From assembly GCF_051020975.1 (NCBI RefSeq), contig NC_135044.1, positions 808,501 to 872,500 of the forward strand: a stretch of 64,000 nt of DNA. The letters run 5' to 3'. The position numbers were made by a program, and so were the translations under genes. The notes below the pieces were generated by a model. It made no database searches, was not told the origin of the DNA, and saw only the letters and a program-made list of their open reading frames with translations. Positions 21,200 to 30,129 of the stretch are shown one piece after another. Origin of the DNA: Osmia lignaria lignaria (lineage: Eukaryota; Arthropoda; Insecta; Hymenoptera; Megachilidae). How positions within the stretch are numbered: the stretch's first letter is position 1; every line of letters begins with the position of its first letter.

Positions 21200-22637
21200 C
21201 GATTGTTATTAAATTTTTCACTTTTTTGCATTTATTATTCGATGGGAATCCATTATTAAGGATCCCTTCTTTTCAGCCATTAATGTTTTTGTCTTTGTGT
21301 GAATTCAATTAATGAGTTTCTGTTACAGATAAGTATCTTTATAGGAAGTGTGAATTGATAATTTGAATAAAACTGGAATAACACTCGAAGAAATATAATT
21401 AATCCTTTTTAGTTTGTTTCAGGAAGTATTCTGGTAAGAACAACAAAATCAACAAATTTATTATATATATCCCCTTAGATTTTAGGCTGGTTATAAGTTT
21501 ATGTTGTATAGGATCTATACATCATAAATAATCTTAAGCACTGCAGTGTTTAATTAGGTTTGTTTTACATTTAAGCGAATATGTAACATTATTACGAGCG
21601 CTCGTATACGCAAGTATCTTTAATATTTATAAATAGACAGGACAAATATGCAATTGCATATTTGTTGATTACAGATCTGTGATAAAGATAAAAAATGTTG
21701 AGGCAAGATTAAAAAACAAAAATGTAAATAGAAAAGTAGATAGGCAAGTAGTGAATAAAAATAATGCTCCTTTTGTTGCTCGTTTGCACAACGCTTAAAA
21801 ACGTTTTACAAATGTTCATCAAGAGAATGATGTTATTGAATAAAAATAAAAATTTGCATAAATGGAGGGTGGATGGGACGAGGATAGGGTAGGTCTCCAC
21901 TGGCAGCAACTTCCCCATGGTGAGATCTGGGCAATCGTTATTAATTGATGGGTAATTAATAACTGCATCATTATTTCTATGATACATTTATTAATTATAC
22001 AGCAAATAATATGAGCAAATGGGCTGTGAGATTTTTTTTTTTTTTTCTTCCATTTAATCTGTGTTATACTTTTTCAGCAGCTATGCTTTTGAAATGTCGA
22101 AATTTCAATCAGAATTTGAAAATGACAGTTGAATGCAAGTTGCAAATACTATTTTAGAAAGGGAAAATTATTATGAATGAATGTGGTTCTTGTATATGCT
22201 ACCATGGATGTCGTTTATAGATTTCTATTCTTTTGCAAAAGTTGGCCGCGTGGTGCAGCACCAATACAGCAAATAAAACTCCGAACGTGAGCACTCTCTC
22301 TTCCTATCAAGATTAAAGTTTTCAGAATTCCTTCTTTCCCTGTAACGCCATTTTCCCTGGTTAAGCCTACTGTTCTTGATCCTTACATATGTATGTATTT
22401 GAAAAATTCAATAACGCTTCGATAGTCTATCAAATACGTATATTTAAGCTTAGGAACACTTCATTTCAGTATTATCTCTTTTTTTCCAAGGATATGACAA
22501 CGTAATTACATCGTGTAATAAGTATGTAATTATACATATATACATATATGCAAATTTTAATAAGTATTTCAAGTTAGGTGGGACGAAATAATGGTAGATA
22601 AAGAAATGAGACGAAAAGAGTGTTACTTATCAAGGTT
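21200..22637. other. AT-rich stretch with candidate poly(A) signals
   Basis: AATAAA hexamers on the plus strand at 21366 and 22274 are possible 3' ends for the lncRNA locus. No gene is otherwise supported. A T-run lies at 22032-22046. Confidence 0.35.
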
Positions 22638-24020
22638 TTTATTTAATAATTGTATGTACAGCGTGGTTCTTAATATTTATAAAATACTTTTACACAGTTT
22701 ACAATATATTGTCTGTTTCCCGAAAACGGTATAACGTTTCAGCAGATTCATAAATGATACAGCTGTGTAACCCCATTTCATCGCAGTCACTTCAAATTCG
22801 ATCTACGTTCGTGGCCTACTTTTGTAAGTAGACTGTGTACGTAACGCAAAGAATCTTGCGAGCGATATTTCATAGATTATCATTAAATATTGTCCCACCT
22901 AGCCTACATTAACGACGAACAAGAATTCAATCTGTATATTAAAAAAATTTATGAATTCTATTCCGAGTTCGTCCGGCAGTTCCATCCGCCCGATTTGCAT
23001 TATTTTTTTTTTAATGAAAGGTATTCTTGCATAGATAACGCAACAAGCATTGGAATACATTTACCTTTCGCCCCTCTTAAGTTATATACTCAAACGTGAT
23101 TTTTCTGGAATTTCTTTCCACTCAAAGCTTCTTATCTCCGGTTCTAATTGAGGTTCGTTTTTGTCTAAGAACACTCAGTGAATCAAGCTATTTCATTTGA
23201 GCTATTGACCAGTTACATTGGATGATATTGGATGAACAAAGTTGAATTTCAATTTTTCTAATAATCTGATAGATTAATAAGAAATAAGAATTTTTCGCAC
23301 AGGTCAACTAGTTATACAATAATACAATTTGGGAAAAAAAGAAATTAGCATACTTTTAAATGTTTTTAGAAAGTACACGCATACATATTCGTATATCATT
23401 AGTAGCTTTAAATACAAGAAACAAAATATGACGCAAAATACGACACGATTACGTGAATATTCATAAATAGTCGGAGTTTACCTTATCTAACAAATACAAA
23501 GTATCAGCTTGAGTGAAAACGCGTTAAACAATTTTTCGAAAGGCGCTGTTGAACAATCGATCGTAAATGATCGGTGTCGAAAGAATTTCCTGGGAAAATG
23601 TTTCGTAGAGGTTAGTGTCATCGATTACAAAATGAACGACGCCCAACAAACAATGCAAGGCGTTCTTTTAATCGATTCATCGCATTGACGCGAAAAAAGC
23701 TACCTATACGTGTATCGATGAATTTTTTTCAAAAATAATCATCAAGCAAGAATCCGCCACCGCTGCAACCCACGCGCTCGTTATTTTGACGCAACGAGTG
23801 ACTTTTTTCCTCGTGACGCAACGGTGAAAAATCGTTACAGAGGGGTAAATTCGTTAACCCGATAACACGTCCGTAGCGCGTGGTTGTCCTTTCCAAAGCT
23901 GTGACGTCAGGTTGAAATCATGGTCACCTGGTGACTGATCGCCATGGAAACTCTGGCTGGTGTACCGACGTGAGAAACGCCCACGAGATTTTAAAGTTCG
24001 ACCTGTACGCGGCAGCGTCG
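22620..24020 (-). ncRNA. Possible minus-strand transcript without a long frame
   Basis: A perfect TATA box on the minus strand (TATAAAA, 24044-24050) predicts a start near 24019. The sequence downstream (minus direction) is a CpG-rich island with a CRE at 23902. An AATAAA hexamer on the minus strand lies at 22638-22643. No minus-strand frame above 60 codons exists in between, so any product would be non-coding or spliced from tiny exons. The plus strand also has a plausible donor at 24103, so direction is uncertain. Confidence 0.25.
23902..23909. promoter_or_regulatory. CRE palindrome TGACGTCA in a CpG island
   Basis: Perfect CRE about 120 bp from the predicted minus-strand start. A nearly perfect inverted repeat GTCACCTGGTGAC follows about 20 bp later. 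Together with the high local CpG content this looks like promoter sequence. Confidence 0.4.
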
Positions 24021-24043
24021 AACCGCGTCGCGGCGCCGCGCGG

Positions 24044-24050
24044 TTTTATA
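24044..24050 (-). promoter_or_regulatory. TATA box, minus strand
   Basis: TATAAAA on the minus strand, set in very GC-rich DNA (CCGCGCGGCGCC follows), which makes a chance TATA less likely than in AT-rich surroundings. Confidence 0.4.
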
Positions 24051-24542
24051 CGGGTGGAAGTCGTTGCGATAGGTCGGGGATGAAAGCACGAAAATAGCAA
24101 CAGGTAAAAATATTAAAAAATATTCACTTTCGAGTGAATCACGGGAAAATTCGCTTTCACCGCGATCCTCGCCGGAATTTCAACGCGTTACTCTTTCATT
24201 TTCGTCGAAATTAAAGTAAATAAAATCATTTTTAACAAAAAATACAACCGACTTCGAAATGCACTAAAAAGTATGAAATAATTTCTACTTCATTTATACA
24301 AATACCCAACAGCTATTAATAAAACCTATTTACTCGTTAAATCGTATACTAAATACATTTCAACCATTTCGGAGGCGGTGCAAAATTAAAAACTTTCTTC
24401 TACTAGGAAGATCCTAGTTCAGGCGTCAGCAACCTATCAAATCGTTATTGGCAGCATCGTATATTCGGGTATTTATTAATGTAGTAGTAACAATAGTTTT
24501 TCACGAATATCTCGGAAACTAAATGGAAATCGATTAGTGGTA

Positions 24543-25174
24543 CAATAAAATCTGGATAAATGCAACCAAGATTGGGACCCAGTGGTTTCATTTATCCAGG
24601 CGAGGTATCGATTCTGGGCATTTAATGTTGCATTTATCTAGGCGAGGTGTCGATTTTGGACATTTAATGTTGCATTTATCCAAGCGAGGTGTCGATTATC
24701 AGTCCGTACACATTATTTATATTCAGTCGTGGTGTCAATTCTATGTTATTTATTCTATTACTATTGTTTATAAATATCATTCAACCTATATTGTGTTTGG
24801 TGTCATTTTAATTAGAAAAATCTCACAAATGCGTTAGTAAAAGTTTCATTAAGAAAAAGTTAAAAATAAAAAAGTTTTATCGTTCAATTAATATTAGTCA
24901 CACCGATATTACGGTCGGATCATATTACACGGTTTCTTCGTCGAACGGCTCGGTTCGCCTAGGGGGATCCCCCCAAGTGGAGGGTATAGCGATGTTGCAC
25001 TTATCCAAGCATTCTTTCGTTGCATTTATCCAGGTTTTACTGTATTAGTCACACCGATATTACGGTCGGATCATATTACACGGTTTTCTCGTCGAGCGGC
25101 TCGGTTCGTCTAGGGGGATAGCGATGTTGCACTTATCCAAGCATTCTTTCGTTGCATTTATCCAGGTTTTACCG
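24543..25174. mobile_element. pogo/Tigger-like MITE, copy 1 (tandem right end)
   Basis: Left end CAATAAAATCTGGATAAATG and right end CATTTATCCAGGTTTTACCG form inverted repeats, with TA on both sides (24541-24542, 25175-25176). TA duplication plus CAGTA...TACTG-like ends is typical of the Tc1/mariner-pogo group. The left arm has three sub-repeats of the end sequence spaced about 42 bp apart. The right end is duplicated in tandem: a complete inner end lies at about 25020-25045, followed by a second 130-bp copy. There is no transposase. It shares its interior with the copies at 44.3 and 53.2 kb. Confidence 0.85.
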
Positions 25175-25176
25175 TA

Positions 25177-27400
25177 GTTGGTGTGCGGAGAATAGGAAAA
25201 TGATTTCGATAAACAGGCGAGACTCGTACTCCTCGCCTGCTCGTCTCGATTATCCTCGCGAGTCGCGAGGTAAGTTGGGTGGGAGAGGTTATCGGCACTG
25301 GCAAGCATCTCCGACGGAGAACAAAACGGTGGAACGAGAAGGAGAACGCTAGTCGAAAGAACGAGGAGAAAACGATTCGTAAACGAAGATACGCCGATTC
25401 CTTTCGAGGTCGAACGAGAAGGAAACAGAAGACAAGACCGGTCGGTCAGCCGTTCTGGTGCATACGCGACTACTAGAAATAAGAAAAATCGTCGCATAAT
25501 ACATGCGCCTCGTTGTCAAGCGAACGCCTACCCTAAACGTAGAGGGAGGAACCTTCCAATTTTCTAGAAAGCGATCAAAGATCTTACAATACGAGATGCT
25601 CATTACCAACAATTAAAACCGGATTCACCGAGATGTTATCCGAGAAAACAATGCAAATATTGTAAAAGAGAGAGAGAGAGAGTGTGTGAGAGAGGAAGGA
25701 GTGGAGAGAGTGGAGAGAGTGCCACGCGACTTGTTCTGAGACGAAAGAGCGAGCAAGGCAGAGAGGAGAAGGGGGTGAAAGGAGTGGGAGAAGTAAATGG
25801 AGTATCCTGCGAGAGAAGGGGGACGAGGACAAATAACGAGGCGCGCGCGAGCCATCAGGGCCGTATGTATGCTAGAGAGCACGCGACACGCGTTCCGGGA
25901 GCCATGGCTTTGCGCCTGACCTTAACCCTTAACTGCTATGGTTAATAAAAGTCACGAAGCATGTTAACACAAAGCTGTCGCGTTCTGCTTAAACGACCTG
26001 TGTCAGAAAACACATGTTCGTAGTTCCCGGATTATTTTACAACCAAACTTCCATAGCATAGTAGTCCTTCTTTAATGGTAAATGGTAAATGTAAAATTTC
26101 TCGAGTTTATTCGATTTCAATGGACATGTCCGTTCGTAAAGTTCATTCGTGAGCAATAATTTATACGAAATAATCGGTTATCGCTATTCACGAATTTCAG
26201 CACTCGACAAAGCATCCATTGTATCCACAATTGAAATGGCTTTTTGTACTCTGACGACCGAATTGCATCAGACGATTCATGAGGTACCTACATACTCCTG
26301 CCGAGATTTCGTACCACCTATTTGATTTACAATTTTTTACCATTGACGTTGATTCACCGCGGATACCAGGGAAGTAAAATAAATTGAAAACGTAGTCATC
26401 GTACTATAATTCGTTTTCAGGATCGTCCATGGAAATGACCAGAATGATTTCAAGCTGGACAGATGGTTGGATGCTTCGACAATATCCCTGGAAGACGGAA
26501 TCCAAGAGACATCTGTCCGGCTTCCCAGGAGCCAGGCTAAAAGGTAGCGGGTTAAAACCAAGAGACGCATAACTTTGCGTTTACTGGCCGGTTACTGGTA
26601 ACCCGGGTAAGCCATAACCTGCGCGAGTACGGGATCGAGGATGGGAGCCCTCGCGAAGGACAGGGAATGAGAATGGTGGCGGGAGAACGGGACGTAAAAT
26701 CAGGCTCGGGGAATAGAGTGGGAAAGGATACGAACAGAAGGAGGGGGAGGTTGAAATAGAGCGGGAAAGAAGTTGAAAACCGAGAGAGGAACTGAAATAG
26801 AGAGTGGAAGAGGATTCACGAGTGCCTCACGAACTTCTCCTCTGTATTAACGCTCGCAGACTACAAAGTACCAGAGGGAAGGAGAGAAAAAGGCGAAAGA
26901 TAAAGAGACGCGTCTAATATTCCACAATTATTTAATACAACGCGAGGTTTAACGATCGAATTTCAAAGTCAATTACAATTACAAAAATCGGAGACTTACT
27001 CTACGAGTCCGATACCCTTCGCTAACTCGGATGGCGCGTCCCTCCAAACCTATAGCGTTATTTTGCCAATACTCATTCTTGAGCACAAACAATTCGTTAT
27101 CTTTGAACAAACGTCTTCATTCGGTGCTAAGCCGTGTCGTCGAGTAGCAGCTTACCTGTCAAGTGGGTCAATTTCGTGATGAAATTGATCTAGAAACATA
27201 CCGTTTCGTATACGTTGTTTTTATCTTAGCCAGCCTTGACAAAAGTATGCGCCCAGCACGTACTCGACCTATTTCTAAGTCATTTCCTCCGGCTCGGTAT
27301 CCCTAACTCGAGGTTAATTACGTTTCTTTGATGCATCTCTTTTTTACCGGTATATTATCAGCGTGCTCTCTCGATTGTGTCACGATTTTTACGTCACCCT
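25177..27400. other. Non-coding stretch with purine-rich tracts
   Basis: No gene supported. It contains GA/GTGT simple repeat sequence at 25667-25725, a possible truncated TTAA-CCCTTAACTGC element end at 25922, and purine-rich DNA at 26640-26890. Plus- and minus-strand frames at 25060-25882 are shadows of the simple repeats. Confidence 0.45.
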
Positions 27401-27433
27401 GTATATTTAGCGAGGGAGACGAACGAAAAGAAA

Positions 27434-27436
<3 letters not shown>

Positions 27437-27474
<38 letters not shown>
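27437..27474. repeat. (AG)n microsatellite
   Basis: About 19 uninterrupted AG units, GAGA-factor-site-like, inside a wider purine-rich region (27410-27720) upstream of the candidate first exon at 28.48 kb. Confidence 0.95.
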
Positions 27475-27480
<6 letters not shown>

Positions 27481-27551
27481 TGCGAAGCGTGGCAAAGAGA
27501 AACAGTGAGAGAGAAAGTAGCCTTGGAGAGAAAGGGGTGCAGATAGTTGGC

Positions 27552-27572
27552 ACGGCGCGGCGCGGCGCGGCG
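27552..27572. repeat. (GGCGC)n simple repeat
   Basis: Four tandem GGCGC units in a CpG-rich upstream region. Confidence 0.8.
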
Positions 27573-28481
27573 ACGAGGAGAAGAGCGGTTGACGAGAGGG
27601 GCGGGGAGAGACAGACGTTCTACCGTTGCTTGGAACGAGCAAGCTTGGTTCGCCGAGTGAGAGTGGGGCGGCGAGCGACGGAGAAGGGTGGAGGCAGGCA
27701 GTGGGGAGAAAGTAGTGGGTGGTAGCGAATCACGGAGTGATAGGGGAAATCAGTCGCGGTTCGAGTACCGCCACGTATGCACGTGAGTGGGTCTGCTCTC
27801 TTTCTAATAGTCCGAAACGAGCACGGTTTTTCACCCTTTCACGGAGCTCCCTAAAATAATAAATACATAAAAGACGCGTTCTCGGAATTAATCAAAGCAA
27901 ATCCCGACCTTCCCCCCGAGGTTTTCTATAGGACCGAGACAGTTGCGCCGCTCCGTGGCGACGTAGGAACTGACCGGTCCAATCAGGGATTACCGATGTA
28001 AACACAGAGAGTAGAGTTTGAAACGGAAAAGAGTTAGTGACGAGAGAGGCTCGCGCGTTCGAGAAACTCTGCCCCGTTCTTTCTCCCTCTCTATTTTTCT
28101 ATCTACCTCGATCGTTCTCCTCCCACTCTACCGTCTTTCTGTCTCACTGTTTCACTCGCCGCTACTCTCGTGACGAAAGGACGTTCGAGATAATCCGAGG
28201 GGAAAGTCTCACTCTGATATACCAGTTTTCAATTGTCGCTCGCGAGGATTCCCGCGCGTTCGTTGCTGTTCCACGGAGCTTTCGCAGCTTATCGACGATC
28301 GAATCGACGCGATATATAATCGTTCCTCGATCTAGAAGCCCGCGGCTGGTTACGTAGAAGGGTGTGAAGTGACAAGATATTTGAGCGTGCTAACGAAGAC
28401 ACCGCGGTACCAAGCAGCTGGTAGTGGGGGAGAGAGAAAGAAAGAAATAAAGAAAGAAAGCAAGCTGGAGCAGAGGACCAA

Positions 28482-28559
28482 GATGCTCGACTTCGAACAA
28501 CAGGCGAATCAGGCACAAGCTCTGGCCTCACTGGACGAGGACTGGCACCTGCTCGAGGG
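28482..28559 (+). CDS. Probable first coding exon of an unidentified gene
   Basis: ATG at 28482 (context CCAAGATGC) starts MLDFEQQANQAQALASLDED and continues WHLLEG, ending at a strong splice donor (GAGG|GTGAGT at 28560). Codon use is clearly coding-like, unlike the surrounding UTR-like purine DNA. A GC-rich upstream region with an AG tract and a TCAGTC initiator (27750-27755) suits an insect promoter and 5' UTR. About 50 bp downstream lies a second ATG frame (METSDSGVDVIGTHLVKSEP then K and a GTAGAT donor) containing a sumoylation-like VKSEP motif. It may be an alternative start exon. I do not recognise the family; a nuclear or transcription-related protein is a guess. Confidence 0.5.
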
Positions 28560-28608
28560 TGAGTGCACGACCTTCGTTATTTTTTCTCCTCTCTGTCTGT
28601 TTCATTTT

Positions 28609-28671
28609 CGATGGAAACCAGCGACAGTGGCGTCGACGTTATCGGCACGCACCTGGTGAAATCCGAACCGA
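28609..28671 (+). CDS. Possible alternative first exon (METSDSGVDV...)
   Basis: ATGG in good context opens METSDSGVDVIGTHLVKSEPK, followed by a usable donor (CCGAAG|GTAGAT). The sequence is acidic and polar, with a psi-K-x-E sumoylation motif (VKSE), a pattern typical of transcription-factor N-termini. It joins the preceding exon in frame only if a weak GTGCAC donor is used instead of GTGAGT. Separate promoters or starts are therefore more likely than simple splicing. No family was identified. Confidence 0.35.
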
Positions 28672-28699
28672 AGGTAGATGCCTCATTGACCCTTTCGAG

Positions 28700-29710
28700 C
28701 ATATTAATTAGCTACTCCGAGCACGCTCTAACGAATTACCATTTCTCAACCCGTTACTCAACCCACATTAAATACGTTATTTCGATACGAAATATTGTTT
28801 TTCTCTTAAAAAGAGTGGAGTATCGATGACGGGTTATTTCTTTCTTTACGTCCTGTTTCGTCGCAGACAGGTTCGACTCGTAAGGACGTTCTGGACAGAT
28901 ACAGTACTTACACTTACGTAGTGTTTACGCGCCGCTCGATACGCGATTCACTCTCGCTCGTAAAGAAAATAATGATGTCTCGGAACAAAGATAACGAAAG
29001 TTCCTCTCGAAAGTAAACGTTTAATCGTAATTTTTTATTTAACCGTGTCGTATCTTATCGAATCGAAACAAACCGTAAATATACGCTCTTGGAGAACAAC
29101 GTCGATCAATTTACAAACGTTACCAATGTTTTTATTCCGCTACCAATTTAATAGTAGATGAAAAAATAAAATACGTAATAAAATTGAATGCATTTTTACG
29201 ATAGAGTAAAACGTATTAAAAATAAAAGAAAAACGTTGAATCGCCCGAACAATCTCATATGCTTTATTCACAGTTGGTGGTTAAACGGGGTGATCGAACG
29301 ATGTTCGGATTAATATCCTGGTTATATTTTATTCAAACACTGTTCATATTCAACGAGATGATTTTAATTTCTCGTTAGTCGCGTTATATCGTGCTTCTGT
29401 TCTTGGCAAAAAGAAAAGATACGAACGTGGTATTTACGAGACTAAGGCGGTGTGACATTTGGCCGTTCGAACGTCCCTTTTATCGAACAGCTGCTTTACG
29501 GACCGGCCTTTAGACTTTCTCGCCTGTTTTTCTGACCACGCCAACGTCTGGAACGTCGTTCACGGGTTTCATTGTGATTTCTTAATATCCAACGAGGAAA
29601 AGTAATGGCGCGGACGTGAATACGTGCGTTACGCGTGCACTCTGACTATAATATAATACAACCTGCTGCATGTCAAAGTATTATTTCATTGGCTCGTTCC
29701 ATGCTTGTAC
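28700..29710. other. Probable intron, nothing recognised
   Basis: AT-leaning sequence with no frames of note. It would be the first intron of the gene starting at 28.48 kb, if that gene is real. Confidence 0.4.
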
Positions 29711-30129
29711 GACACCTAACAAGGAACATTACCCAATCGACACACGCCGATTTTTATGCCCTTTGAGTATGATATAGAACTCAAAAAAGTATTTGACACT
29801 GAAGGGGTGAAAAAAATGACAAAAATAGGTTATTTTTCAATATATTTTTTAAACAAATAAATTTATCAAAAAGGTGGCTACGTAGAAAAATTTGCTGTTC
29901 AAAAACACACAAATTCCATTTTGAATTTTCCCCCTACACCTAATAGTTCCTGAGATATTCAAGAAAATATATTTTGCAACCCCAACTTTGAGGGCTATTT
30001 TCACCCCTTCAGCATGGATGATTGCCGATAAAAAAAAATACGCGTTAAATATTTTGTTGACTTCTATATCATACTCAAAGGGCATCAAAATCGGCTTGTG
30101 TCGATTGGGTAATGTCCCTTGTAAGTGTC
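29711..30129. mobile_element. Long-TIR MITE, about 400 bp
   Basis: Near-identical inverted repeats of about 62 bp bound the element. The left arm reads CAAGGAACATTACCCAATCG onward from 29720, and the right arm is its reverse complement ending at 30121, with about five mismatches. A looser match (GACACYTA) extends both arms to 29711 and 30129. If the ends are at 29720 and 30121, the flanks are TAA on both sides. The interior is AT-rich without coding potential. The family is undetermined. Confidence 0.8.

Larger units (their letters stand above)
20203..21200 (+). repeat. Dispersed TTAGTGTTGCGA...CGCG motif array
   Basis: GTTGCG (or TTGCG) cores occur at about 20521, 20558, 20591, 20711, 20784, 20818, 20878, 20914, 21037, 21071, 21118 and 21182. 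Most are preceded by TTAGTG, TAGCG or TTAGAG, and many are followed within 10-25 bp by CGCG or TTCGCG. Several copies are self-complementary (GCGAAT-GA-ATTCGC at 21186; GCGA-TAATGAATAT-TCGC at 20884). TTTGCATT recurs between them. One clear upstream member is at 17732-17766. Spacing is irregular (about 33-120 bp), so this is not a plain satellite. It reads like the recurring element of a structured RNA or a decayed array. Confidence 0.65.

Noticed and set aside
28482..28671. Joining MLDFEQQ...LLEG to DSGVDVIG... as one continuous protein through a 56-60-nt intron
   Set aside because: It is in frame only with a weak GTGCAC donor; the strong GTGAGT donor gives a frame that stops at once.
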